The translations under genes and the position numbers were made by a program. The notes beneath the pieces were generated by a model, which did not search any database, had not been told where the DNA came from, and saw only the letters and a list, made by a program, of their open reading frames with translations. From Thermohalobaculum sp039815685 (GTDB lineage Bacteria > Pseudomonadota > Alphaproteobacteria > Rhodobacterales > Rhodobacteraceae): 64,000 nucleotides of DNA. Below are positions 33,221 through 42,219 of this stretch, piece by piece (position 1 is the stretch's first letter; each line of letters opens with the position of its first letter). The stretch covers positions 49,052 to 113,051 of the forward strand of contig JBCBYV010000014.1 of the NCBI GenBank assembly GCA_039815685.1, given 5' to 3'.

Positions 33221-34129
33221 CTACCGGTCGGCGCGGAAGCTGCGGCCGATGGCGGCGGGCTGGTTCGCGCGGGCCACAGCGGGGTTCCGGCTGATCATCA
33301 CGAGCGCTACCACCGTCGCAAGATACGGCACCATGGCGAGGAACTGCGAGGGCACGGCGATCCCCCAGTCCTGGCCGTAGAACTGCAGCTGGGTGAAGGC
33401 AGCGAAGAGATACGCACCGGCAACCAGCCGCCCCGGCTTCCAGGTCGCGAAGACCACCAGAGCCACGGCAATCCAGCCGCGCCCGGCGGTCATGTTCTCC
33501 CCCCACATGGGCGTGTAGACGAGGCTGAGATAGGCGCCGCCAAGCCCCGCGCAGGCCCCGCCGAAAAGCACCGCCAGCGCGCGCACGCCGACAACCGAGA
33601 GGCCGAGCGCGTGCGCGGCCTCCGGGCTGTCCCCGACCGCCCGCAGCGCGAGACCCGCGCGGGTGCGCGCGAGCAGGAACCAGACCGCGGCAGCGAGCAT
33701 GAGCGCGAGATAGACCAGCGGATCCTGGCCCAGCAAAAGCCCACCGAGACCGCCATCTGTCACGCCGGGCAGCGCGAGCCCGGCGGGCGGCGCGACGGTC
33801 TGGCCGACGAAGGGCTGCCCGGCAAGGCCCGAGACCCCGATTCCGAAGATAGTGAGCGCGAGCCCCGTCGCCGCCTGGTTCGCCAGCAGCAGCACGGAGA
33901 CCACGACGAAGACCAGCGCCATCGCCGCCCCCGCGAGCGCACCCGCGAGGATCCCGAGCCAGGGGCTACCAGTCGAGAAGGTCACGGCGAACGCCGCGAC
34001 GGCGCCCACCAGCATCATGCCCTCGACACCGAGGTTCAGGACGCCCGAGCGCTCAGCCACCAACTCCCCGATTCCGGCAAAGAGAAAGGGGGTTGCGGCC
34101 ACGATGACGGAGGCGATGAAGGCTTCCAT
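33221..34129 (-). CDS. ABC permease, BMP nucleoside/purine type (YufQ-like)
   Basis: 302-residue permease. The start MEAFIASVIVAATPFLFAGI and the motif GELVAERSGVLNLGVEGMML are diagnostic of the second permease of BMP-dependent importers. The C-terminal half has ALGLSVVGVRALAVLFGGAC and GAYLSLVYTPMWGENMTAGR. ATG 34129 overlaps the upstream permease stop by one base (TGATG); the longer open frame before it is out of the family alignment. Confidence 0.94.
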   Translation of the reverse strand: MEAFIASVIVAATPFLFAGIGELVAERSGVLNLGVEGMMLVGAVAAFAVTFSTGSPWLGILAGALAGAAMALVFVVVSVLLLANQAATGLALTIFGIGVSGLAGQPFVGQTVAPPAGLALPGVTDGGLGGLLLGQDPLVYLALMLAAAVWFLLARTRAGLALRAVGDSPEAAHALGLSVVGVRALAVLFGGACAGLGGAYLSLVYTPMWGENMTAGRGWIAVALVVFATWKPGRLVAGAYLFAAFTQLQFYGQDWGIAVPSQFLAMVPYLATVVALVMISRNPAVARANQPAAIGRSFRADR

Positions 34130-35253
34130 CAGCGCACCTCCTCCCACTCGGCCGCGTCGTCGTCGTCAAGCTTGGCGATGTCAGGAGCTGGCGGCCGCCC
34201 GATGCGTAGGCGATAGCGCAGGCTCGTATCGGCGGCGAGGAGGTAGAAGAGCAGCATGCCCTGGAAGATGCCGGTCACGTTGCGGGGGAGCTGGAGCTGG
34301 ATCTGCGCGTTCTCGCCCCCGATGAAGCTCACCCCCATGAGCACCGCACCGACCAGCGCGCCGGCCGGGTTCAGCCGGCCGAGAAAGGCGACGATGATCG
34401 CCGTGAAGCCATAGCCCGCCGAGATGTCGGGCTGGAGCTGCTGCACGGTGGCGGAGACTTCGATGGCGCCCGCAAGCCCTGCGAGCCCGCCCGAGACGAG
34501 CAGCGCAAACCACACCGCCCGCGGCCGCGAGAACCCGGCAAAGGCGCCGGCGCGCGGGGCATCGCCGAGCACGCGGAGCTCGAATCCCTTCAAGGCGAAG
34601 CGCATCATGTAGGCGAGGCCGAGCGCGACGACGACGGCGATGATGAGCCCTGCATGGAGCCGCGTGCCCTCGAGGATCACGGGCATGAGGACGGCGGGGG
34701 GGAAGTCCTGCGACTGCGGAAAGCCGAAGCCTGCGGGATCGCGCAGCGGGCCGCGCACCGCCCAGTCGAGGAGCAGGGCCGCGACATAGGTCAGCATCAA
34801 CGAGACCAGGATCTCGTTCGTCCGCGCCCGGGTCGCGAGGAGGGCCGGGATCGCCGCCCATGCCATGCCGCCGGCGATCCCGGCCGCGAGGTAGACGGCG
34901 AGCCATTCGAGCCCCGTCTCCTCCGCCGGCAGGGCGAGCGCCACGATGCCGGCGGCGAGCGCGCCGAGCACATACTGCCCCGCCGCCCCGATGTTCCAGA
35001 CATTGGCGCGGAAGGAGACGGCGAGCCCGGCCCCGATGAGGGCAAGCGGCACGGCCTTCACCAGCACCTCGGACCGGCTGTAGCCATCGAGGAGCGGCGA
35101 GACGAAATAGACCCACAGCGCCTCGAGCGCCGGGTGGCCGAGGATCGCGAGGAGCAGCCCGCCCGTCACCAGCGTCGCCGCGATGGCGGCGACCGGCGCG
35201 AGGACGAGGGCGCGCGTCGAGGGGGCGGCCCGCGGCTCGAGCACGATCCTCAC
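34129..35253 (-). CDS. ABC permease, BMP nucleoside/purine type (YufP-like)
   Basis: 374-residue permease. Typical blocks are LVKAVPLALIGAGLAVSFRA, NVWNIGAAGQYVLGALAAG, RARTNEILVSLMLTYVAALL and GYGFTAIIVAFLGRLNPAGA. Start is GTG 35253, overlapping the ATPase stop by 4 nt. The C-terminus is acidic (AKLDDDDAAEWEEVR). Forms the channel with the next gene product. Confidence 0.94.
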   Translation of the reverse strand: MRIVLEPRAAPSTRALVLAPVAAIAATLVTGGLLLAILGHPALEALWVYFVSPLLDGYSRSEVLVKAVPLALIGAGLAVSFRANVWNIGAAGQYVLGALAAGIVALALPAEETGLEWLAVYLAAGIAGGMAWAAIPALLATRARTNEILVSLMLTYVAALLLDWAVRGPLRDPAGFGFPQSQDFPPAVLMPVILEGTRLHAGLIIAVVVALGLAYMMRFALKGFELRVLGDAPRAGAFAGFSRPRAVWFALLVSGGLAGLAGAIEVSATVQQLQPDISAGYGFTAIIVAFLGRLNPAGALVGAVLMGVSFIGGENAQIQLQLPRNVTGIFQGMLLFYLLAADTSLRYRLRIGRPPAPDIAKLDDDDAAEWEEVR

Positions 35254-36848
35254 GGCACGGCCTCTTCCGCTTCGTGCTGGATGCGCGGCTTCTTGCCCGC
35301 CATGAGAAGGCCGAGGGTCGCGGCATCGAGCCGGTCGACCGGGCGGAGCGCGCTCAGCCGGCCGCGATAGATGACGGCGATCTTGTCGCAGAGCTCGAAG
35401 AGTTCATCGAGATCCTGGCTAATGATCAGCACCCCGGCCCCGCCCGCTGCGAGGTCCAGGATCGACTGGCGGATGGTGCGTGCCGCGGCCGCATCGACCC
35501 CCCAGGTCGGCTGATTGACCACCAGGAGCCGAGGGCGACGCTCGATCTCCCGCCCCACCACGAATTTCTGGAGATTGCCGCCCGAGAGTGCGCCAGCCAG
35601 CGGCTTCTCGGAGCTTGCGCGGACGTCATAGGTGTCACGGATCCGCTCGACGCGCGCTTCGGCGGCCGTGCGGTTGATGAGCCCGTTCTCGGTGAAGTCG
35701 CGCTCGGCATGCCGGGTGAGGACGATGTTCTCCCAGAGCGACATGCCTGGCACGGCGCCGTGGCCGAGCCTTTCCTCGACGACGAAGCCGCAGCCGGCCT
35801 TCCGCCGCTGGATCGGGCCCTTGTGCGCGAGGCGGCGGCCATTGAGCTCGATCGTGCCCTTGTAGCTGCTCGGCCTCTCCCCGGTGAGGGCTGCCATCAG
35901 CTCGTCCTGCCCCTCGCCCGCGATGCCGGCGATGCCGATCACCTCGAAGGCCCGGACGGTGAGGTTGATGTTCTTGAGCGCCCGCCCGCCACGGCCGTTA
36001 TCGCCCGCCGCACCGCGCCCGCCGCCGATGGCCGGCGCGTTGAGGCCGCTGATCTGGAGACGGACGACGCCTTCGGTCTCGGGCGGGGGCGGCTTCTCGA
36101 CGCCGCGCACGCGCTCGCCCACCATCATGGCCGCGATCTCGGCGGGGGCGGCGATGCGCGGGTCGGGCTGGCCGACGAGGCGGCCCCGGCGAAGCACGCT
36201 GCCCGCCTCGCAGAGATCCGCGACCTCCTGGAGCTTGTGGCTGATATAGAGCACGGCGACACCGTCCTCGGAGAGGCGGCGGAGGGCGCGGAAGAGCGTC
36301 TCCGCCTCCTGCGGCGTGAGCACCGATGTGGGCTCATCCATGATCAGGAGACGGGGTTTCTGAAGGAGCGCGCGCACGATCTCCACGCGCTGCTTGGCGC
36401 CCGCCGAAAGGGTATGGACGCGCCGGTGCGGATCGAGCCGGAGGCCATAGGTACCAGCGATCGCCTCGATCCGGGCGGGCAGGCTCGCGAGCGGCTCCCC
36501 GGGCAGGGCGAGGGCGACGTTCTCGGACACCGTCAGCGCGTCGAAGACGGAGAAATGCTGGAAGACCATGCCGATGCCGAGACGGCGCGCGGCGGCGGGG
36601 CTGGCGATGCGCACAGGCTTGCCGTCCCAGTGGAGCGTGCCGGCATCTGGGGCCAGCAGCCCGTAGAGGATCTTCACCAGCGTCGATTTGCCGGCCCCGT
36701 TCTCGCCGACCAGCGCATGACGCTCGCCCGGCCGGATCGCGAGCGAGACATCGTCGAGCGCAGTGAAGGCGCCGAAGCGCTTGCTGAGCCCCCGCGCCTC
36801 GATCAACGGCGCCGGCCGGGCGGCGCCCTCCGCCACCGCGGCGTCCAT
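35250..36848 (-). CDS. ABC ATPase with two nucleotide-binding domains, BMP purine importer
   Basis: 532-residue double ATPase, the normal form for BMP/sugar-type importers. Domain 1: Walker A GENGAGKSTLVKIL, signature TLSAGAKQRVEIVRALL, Walker B LLIMDEPTSVLTP. Domain 2, from about residue 265: a degenerate P-loop AGIAGEGQDELMAAL, signature ALSGGNLQKFVVGREIE and NQPTWGVDAAAA at the Walker B position (Asn-Gln instead of Asp-Glu), so domain 2 is probably not catalytic, as is common in this family. A Gly/Arg-rich linker (GGGRGAAGDNGRGG) precedes domain 2. Start overlaps the gpt stop by one base. Confidence 0.94.
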   Translation of the reverse strand: MDAAVAEGAARPAPLIEARGLSKRFGAFTALDDVSLAIRPGERHALVGENGAGKSTLVKILYGLLAPDAGTLHWDGKPVRIASPAAARRLGIGMVFQHFSVFDALTVSENVALALPGEPLASLPARIEAIAGTYGLRLDPHRRVHTLSAGAKQRVEIVRALLQKPRLLIMDEPTSVLTPQEAETLFRALRRLSEDGVAVLYISHKLQEVADLCEAGSVLRRGRLVGQPDPRIAAPAEIAAMMVGERVRGVEKPPPPETEGVVRLQISGLNAPAIGGGRGAAGDNGRGGRALKNINLTVRAFEVIGIAGIAGEGQDELMAALTGERPSSYKGTIELNGRRLAHKGPIQRRKAGCGFVVEERLGHGAVPGMSLWENIVLTRHAERDFTENGLINRTAAEARVERIRDTYDVRASSEKPLAGALSGGNLQKFVVGREIERRPRLLVVNQPTWGVDAAAARTIRQSILDLAAGGAGVLIISQDLDELFELCDKIAVIYRGRLSALRPVDRLDAATLGLLMAGKKPRIQHEAEEAVP

Positions 36849-37354
36849 CAGCGCGCAGTCCTCAGGGGATCGACATAGAGGAGCGCCATGTCCCAGGGGA
36901 AGAAGATCCAGGTGTCCTGGCTCACCTCGGTGATGAAGGTGTCGACCATCGCCGCCCCCTTGGGCTTGGCGTAGACCGTGGCGAAATGGGCCTTGGGGTA
37001 GCGCGCGCGGACGAGCTCGAGCGTGCGGCCCGTATCCGCGAGATCGTCGATCACGAGCACGCCCTCACCGTCGCCCACGATGGCGGCGTCGGGGCTCTTG
37101 AGGACATGCGCCTCTGACTGGGTCTGATGGTCGTAGGACTTGACGCTGATGGTATCGACCGTGCGCACGTCGAGCTCGCGCGCCACGATGCAGGCGGGGA
37201 CCATGCCACCGCGGGTGATGGCGACGACCGCCTTCCAGGCGCCGTCCTCGAGCGGGCCGCCCTTGTCGAGGCGCCAGGCAAGGGCGCGGCTGTCGCGATG
37301 CATCTGCTCCCAGGAGACGTGAAAGCCCTTCTCGAACGGGAGCTGATCCTTCAT
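36848..37354 (-). CDS. gpt: xanthine phosphoribosyltransferase
   Basis: Transfers phosphoribose from PRPP to xanthine (and guanine/hypoxanthine) in the cytoplasm. 168 residues. The N-terminus KGFHVSWEQMHRDSRALAWR and AVVAITRGGMVPACIVAREL match Gpt; the PRPP motif is VLVIDDLADTGRTLELVR; the base-contact C-terminus is TWIFFPWDMALLYVDP. ATG 37354 follows GGAGGA. Its TGATG coupling to the BMP importer ATPase ties uptake of purine bases to their salvage and trapping as nucleotides. Confidence 0.96.
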   Translation of the reverse strand: MKDQLPFEKGFHVSWEQMHRDSRALAWRLDKGGPLEDGAWKAVVAITRGGMVPACIVARELDVRTVDTISVKSYDHQTQSEAHVLKSPDAAIVGDGEGVLVIDDLADTGRTLELVRARYPKAHFATVYAKPKGAAMVDTFITEVSQDTWIFFPWDMALLYVDPLRTAR

Positions 37355-37435
37355 CGCTTGGTCCTCCTACCCTCACGCGCGACGACGCCTGCAGAACCCC
37401 CTAGCCGATGCGGCGGCGCGGGAAAACCACGCGGC

Positions 37436-38065
37436 TCAGCCGGCGAGGAGACGGTCGAGCTCGGCGGCGAGGGCTGTGACCTCTTCGCCCGCCTTGCCAG
37501 CGCGACGCATCTCGCCCGCGCCATGGCCGGTCATGAACGCCTCGGCGAAGGCCGAGCGGGCGCCGAGGCGGGAGGCGAGGATCGGGGCCTCCAGATCCTC
37601 CGCCTCGATCATGACGGCTTCGGCGACGCGGCCGCGCGGCGGGACGCGGTTGAAGAGGATCGCATGGGCGATGCCGAGATCGCGGAGATGGTCGAGCGTC
37701 GCCCCCGTGGCCCAGACATCCGCGGCGGAGGGCTGGCAGGGAATGAGGGCGAGGCTTGCCGCCCGCATCGCCGCACGGCCGATGCTGTCGGCCGAGCCGG
37801 GGGCATCGACGAAGATCCAGTCCGCTCCCTTGGCCGCATCGAGGATGTCGGACCGGGCTCGCCACTCGGCACTTTCGATGAGATCGACCGAGGGCAGGTC
37901 CCGCGCCGCCCGCGCCTTGGCCCAGGTCGCCGTCGAGCGCTGCGGGTCGAGATCGAGCACGGCGACGCGCGCGCCCCGCCCGGCACGCTCGGCCGCGAGC
38001 GAGGTCAGCACCGTGGTCTTGCCCGCGCCGCCCTTCTGCTGCGTCAGCAGGATGACATGCCCCAT
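37436..38065 (-). CDS. ParA-family ATPase, orphan
   Basis: 209-residue deviant Walker-A ATPase (LLTQQKGGAGKTTVLTSLAA), with the Walker A' region VLDLDPQRSTATWAKAR and Walker B WIFVDAPGSADSIGRAAM. No parB, parS-like repeat or replication gene is nearby, so it is not a plasmid or chromosome partition pair; orphan ParA proteins position other cargo (chemoreceptor arrays, polysaccharide or cell-division machinery). ATG 38065 has GGAGGG upstream. Cargo unknown. Confidence 0.88.
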   Translation of the reverse strand: MGHVILLTQQKGGAGKTTVLTSLAAERAGRGARVAVLDLDPQRSTATWAKARAARDLPSVDLIESAEWRARSDILDAAKGADWIFVDAPGSADSIGRAAMRAASLALIPCQPSAADVWATGATLDHLRDLGIAHAILFNRVPPRGRVAEAVMIEAEDLEAPILASRLGARSAFAEAFMTGHGAGEMRRAGKAGEEVTALAAELDRLLAG

Positions 38066-38293
38066 CGTTCGCGCGCCCTCCGGCCTTGCTCCTTGGCTTG
38101 TCAGAGATCGTTAACCAAGGGTCGCGGCGCCGCCAAGGGCCCGTAGGCCCGCGCACCGTCGCCCAAGATGACAAGGCACCGTACTGGGGGCGGGCCGGCG
38201 GGTGGGCGGCCGCGGATGCCTGCGTGGGCGAAGGCCCGCGCAGGCGAGGAGGCCGGGCACCTGTCGGCCCGCCCATGCGGCCAAGCGGCAGCG

Positions 38294-38791
38294 TCAGTTG
38301 GTGATGGGGCCTGCGGTCTCGAAGCGCATGGTGCAGCCGCCGCGGTCGCTTTCCGCCCGTTGCCAGGACTGCGTCCGGCCGAGCAGCGAGATGCCGTAAT
38401 AGCCGCGCACCTCGAGCGTGTTGCCGTCCACGAGATTGACCTCGAGCCCGTAGGTCTTGCCGTTCTTGGCGTTGTAGATGCGCCCCTCTCCGAAGCTCTG
38501 CCCGCCCTCATGCGCGAGGCTGTCGATGAGCTGCAGGCCACAGAGCGGGCGTGCCCGGGAGCCGGGATCGGGGTTGTTCGCGTCGAGCTTTGGCCGGCCC
38601 GTGCCGTCAAGGCCGCGCCGGAGCCAGGCGATACGACCGCAGAGCCGCTCGCCACAGGGCACGATCTCGATGATCGCCTTGCCGTTCTCGGTCAGCCAGT
38701 GACCAAGCACGCCGCTCTGGTTCGCCTCCACCGTGGGAACGGCAAGAAGCGAGAGAGCGGCCGCGGAAAGAAGTGCTCGATAGCGGGTCAT
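38294..38791 (-). CDS. DUF2147 family exported protein
   Basis: 165 residues with a Sec signal (MTRYRALLSAAALSLLAVPT, cleavage near VEA). The mature part is the DUF2147 pattern: GVLGHWLTENGKAIIEIVPC, ERLCGRIAWLRRG, then GRIYNAKNGKTYGLEVNLVD and LEVRGYYGISLLGRTQSWQR. It has two conserved Cys that could form a disulfide. ATG 38791 is used although it lacks a good ribosome site; an in-frame GTG nine codons upstream is no better supported. Periplasmic protein of unknown function. Confidence 0.85.
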   Translation of the reverse strand: MTRYRALLSAAALSLLAVPTVEANQSGVLGHWLTENGKAIIEIVPCGERLCGRIAWLRRGLDGTGRPKLDANNPDPGSRARPLCGLQLIDSLAHEGGQSFGEGRIYNAKNGKTYGLEVNLVDGNTLEVRGYYGISLLGRTQSWQRAESDRGGCTMRFETAGPITN

Positions 38792-38939
38792 GCGGATCAC
38801 CGGTGGTCGCGGAGGCACGTCATGGAGTTACATCAGTGGGGACACACTGAAAGACACAAGCTCAGCTATGTGCTGAGAAGGTAAACTCCAAGCCGGATTT
38901 ACACAGGTTGGAAAGGCTCACTTTCGTGTGTCACACGCG

Positions 38940-41900
38940 TTAGCGTAGCGCATCCGTACCTTCCGCCGCCGCCTGCGCCTTGTCGGCCCCCGTCAACCGG
39001 CGGATCGTAGCGCCGATCCAGCGGACGAAGACGTAGAAGACCGGCGTGAAGAAGAGGCCGAAGACGGTGACCCCGATCATGCCGGCGAAGACGGCGGTGC
39101 CGAGCGCCTGACGCATCTCCGCCCCCGCCCCTGTCGCGACTACCAGCGGCACGACGCCGAGGATGAAGGATAGTGCGGTCATCAGGATCGGGCGGAGACG
39201 GAGGCGCGCGGCATCGACCGCCGCCTCGACACGGCTGAGGCCCCGGTCCTCCGCCTGCTTGGCGAACTCCACGATCAGGATGGCGTTCTTCGAGGCGAGA
39301 CCGACGAGCACCACGAGCCCGATCTGGGTCAGGATGTTGTTGTCCATGCCCCGGAAGAGAACGCCCTCGATCGCCGCAAGGAGGCACATCGGCACGATCA
39401 GGATCACGGCGAGCGGTAAGAGCCAGCTTTCGTACTGTGCGGCGAGCACGAGGAAGACGGCGACCACCGCGAAGCCGAAGAGAAAGCCGATATTGCCGGC
39501 GGCGAGCTTCTCCTGGAGGGCAAGCTCGGTCCACTCGAAGCCGAAGCCCGAGGGCAGCGTCTCGGCCGCCGCGGCCTCGAGCCGTTCGATCGCCTGACCG
39601 GTCGAGACGCCCGGCAGCGTGCCGCCCTGGATCGCGGCACCATTGAAGAGGTTGTAGCGCGCGACCCGCCAGGGGCCGGTGCGATCCTCGAAGGTCGCGA
39701 CGGCACCGATGGGGGCCATGTCGCCCGAGCTCGACCGGGTTCGAAGGCGCGCAATGTCCTCGGGGCTCGCGCGGAACGCGCCGTCGGCCTGTGCCGTGAC
39801 CCGGTAGGTCTGGCCGATGAAGTTGAAGTCGTTGACGAAGGAAGAGCCGAGATAGACCTCGAGCGTCTCGTTCACCTGCGCCGCCGTGATGCCGATGATC
39901 TCGGATTTCACGCGGTCGATATCGGCATAGATGCGGGGCGTGCCGGTATTGTAGAGCGTGAAGGCGCCGGCGATGCCCTCGGTCCCGTTTGCCGCGGCGG
40001 CCATGGCCTGGGCGGCTTCCTGAAGCGCGTCGAGGCCGCGGCCCCGCTCGTCCTGCACGTAGAGCTTCCAGCCACCGGAATTGCCGATGCCGCGCACGGG
40101 CGGCGGCTCGAGCAGGAAGATCACGGCATCCTTGATCTGGCCGAAGAGCTGGCCCTGCAACTCGCCGATCACCCGACCCGCCGGGTAGCCGTTCGCCGTG
40201 CGCCAGGAGAAGTCCTTCATGGGCACGAAGATCACGCCGACATTGGGCGCGTTGGTGAACGTGGCGCCGTCGAGACCGACGATCGGGACGGTGTGCTCGA
40301 CGGCCGGGTGGTTCTGGATGATCTGCTCGGCCCGGCGCGCGACCGCGTCGCTGCGGCTGAGCGCCGAGCCCGCGGGGAGCTGAATGACGGTGATCAGGTA
40401 GCCCTGATCCTGTGCCGGGATGAAGCCCTGGGGCGCGGCCTGGAAGCGGTCCACCGCGAGCCAGATGAGACCGGCATAGACGACGAGGGCGATGGCCACG
40501 CCGCCTAGGATCAGCCGGACGAGCCAGGCGTAGCCGTGGGCAAGCTTGTCGAAGGCCCAGTTGAATCCCTTGCCGAAGAGCGTGAGCGGCAGGCTGACGA
40601 TCTCGCCGATGCGCGCGAGCGCACCCTGCCCGCGATCGCCCGGCGCGCGCATGAAGAGAACGGCGAGGGCCGGCGAGAGCGTGAGCGAGACCACGGTCGA
40701 GATCGCCGTCGAGGCGGCGATGGTGAGCGCGAACTGCTGGTAGAACTGCCCGCTGATGCCAGCGACCGAGGCAACGGGCAGAAAGACCGCCATCATCACG
40801 AGCGAGGTGGCGACGAGCGCGCCGGAGACCTCGGTCATGGTCTGGCGGGCGGCGTCGCGCGGTTTCATGCCCTCGCGCAGGAAGCGCTCCATGTTCTCGA
40901 CCACCACGATGGCGTCATCGACCACGATGCCGATGGCCAGCACGAGGCCGAAGAGCGAGAGGTTGTTGAGCGAGAAGCCGAAGAGCGCCATGGCCGCGAA
41001 GGTGGCGACCAGCGAGACCGGGATGGCGATGACGGGGATGATCGCGGTGCGGATCGACTGCAGGAAAATGACGATGACGAGGATGACGAGCGCGATCGCT
41101 TCGAAGAGCGTCTGGTTCACCTCGTCGATGGACTGCTGGATGAATTCGGTCGGGTTGTAGACGACGGTGTACTCGACGCCTTCCGGGAACTCCTCCGCCA
41201 GACTGTCCATGAGGGTCAGGATCTGGTCGGCGGTGTCGAGCGCGTTCGAGCCCGGTCGCTGGAAGACGCCGATGGGCAGGGCGGTGTTGCCGTCGAGATA
41301 GCCGTTGATCGAGTAGTCCTGGGCGCCGAGCTCGACCCGGCCGATATCGGCAATGCGGATCAGGCCGCCCTGATCGTCGGTCGCGACCACCACTTCGGCG
41401 AAGGCCTCGGGCTCGATCAGGCGGCCGTCGGTCACGACCTGGAGCTCGAAGGCGCGCTGGTCCGGGACGGGCAGGCGGTTGATGATGCCGGAGGCGACCT
41501 GGGTGTTGTTGGCGCGGAGGGCGCCCAGAACCTCGCCTGCCGTAAGACCGCGGGCCGCCACGAGTTCGGGGTCGAGCCAGACGCGCATCGAATAGGCCCG
41601 TTCAGCGAAGATCGTCGCCTGGCCGACGCCGTCGATCCGGGCGAGGCGGTCGACCACCTGGCTCTTGGCGTAGTTCGAGATGTAGAGCTGGTCGCGGCTC
41701 CCGTCGGGCGAGAGCATGTGGATGACCATCATGAGGTCGGGCGAGGACTTCTCCGTCACCACGCCCTGACGGCGCACTTCTTCAGGCAGTCGGGGCTCGG
41801 CCGAGGTCACGCGGTTCTGCACGAGCACCTGGGCCTGGTCGATATCCGTGCCGAGCTCGAAGACCACGCTCAGCGTCATGTTCCCGTCGCCGGTCGACTG

Positions 41901-42149
41901 GCTGAACATGTAGAGCATGTCCTCGACGCCGTTCACCTCCTGCTCGATCACGGAGGCGACAGTATCGGCGACGGTTTCGGCCGAGGCACCGGGGTAGCTC
42001 GCGGTGACCTGGATCGTGGGCGGCGCGATCTCGGGGTACTGCGTCACCGGGAGCGAGCCGTAGGACACCGCCCCGATGATCACGAGCAGGATGGAGACGA
42101 CGGCGGCGAAGATCGGCCGGTCGATGAAGAAATGTGAGAAGCCGCCCAT
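38940..42149 (-). CDS. RND efflux transporter, HAE1 family (AcrB/MexB-like)
   Basis: 1069-residue proton-driven inner-membrane pump for drugs or hydrophobic compounds. N-terminus SHFFIDRPIFAAVVSILLVI, periplasmic block LPVTQYPEIAPPTIQVTASY, the proton-relay aspartates Asp411-Asp412 in GIVVDDAIVVVENMERFLRE and the second relay region VGLASKNAILIVEFAKQAED with the conserved Lys. Two large periplasmic loops and twelve helices as in the family. Follows its adaptor gene by 70 nt. No TolC-like channel gene is in the window. Confidence 0.95.
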   Translation of the reverse strand: MGGFSHFFIDRPIFAAVVSILLVIIGAVSYGSLPVTQYPEIAPPTIQVTASYPGASAETVADTVASVIEQEVNGVEDMLYMFSQSTGDGNMTLSVVFELGTDIDQAQVLVQNRVTSAEPRLPEEVRRQGVVTEKSSPDLMMVIHMLSPDGSRDQLYISNYAKSQVVDRLARIDGVGQATIFAERAYSMRVWLDPELVAARGLTAGEVLGALRANNTQVASGIINRLPVPDQRAFELQVVTDGRLIEPEAFAEVVVATDDQGGLIRIADIGRVELGAQDYSINGYLDGNTALPIGVFQRPGSNALDTADQILTLMDSLAEEFPEGVEYTVVYNPTEFIQQSIDEVNQTLFEAIALVILVIVIFLQSIRTAIIPVIAIPVSLVATFAAMALFGFSLNNLSLFGLVLAIGIVVDDAIVVVENMERFLREGMKPRDAARQTMTEVSGALVATSLVMMAVFLPVASVAGISGQFYQQFALTIAASTAISTVVSLTLSPALAVLFMRAPGDRGQGALARIGEIVSLPLTLFGKGFNWAFDKLAHGYAWLVRLILGGVAIALVVYAGLIWLAVDRFQAAPQGFIPAQDQGYLITVIQLPAGSALSRSDAVARRAEQIIQNHPAVEHTVPIVGLDGATFTNAPNVGVIFVPMKDFSWRTANGYPAGRVIGELQGQLFGQIKDAVIFLLEPPPVRGIGNSGGWKLYVQDERGRGLDALQEAAQAMAAAANGTEGIAGAFTLYNTGTPRIYADIDRVKSEIIGITAAQVNETLEVYLGSSFVNDFNFIGQTYRVTAQADGAFRASPEDIARLRTRSSSGDMAPIGAVATFEDRTGPWRVARYNLFNGAAIQGGTLPGVSTGQAIERLEAAAAETLPSGFGFEWTELALQEKLAAGNIGFLFGFAVVAVFLVLAAQYESWLLPLAVILIVPMCLLAAIEGVLFRGMDNNILTQIGLVVLVGLASKNAILIVEFAKQAEDRGLSRVEAAVDAARLRLRPILMTALSFILGVVPLVVATGAGAEMRQALGTAVFAGMIGVTVFGLFFTPVFYVFVRWIGATIRRLTGADKAQAAAEGTDALR

Positions 42150-42219
42150 GAGACCCTGCCCGCTCTTGTTGTTTCAGGCGGCTCAGACCGACCGCCCTGC
42201 CCGCTTCAGATCGCCGATC

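Noticed and set aside
40536..42137. Long plus-strand open frame opposite the RND pump
   Set aside because: Antisense shadow of a clearly recognised pump gene; His/Asp/Glu/Arg-rich composition with no family features.
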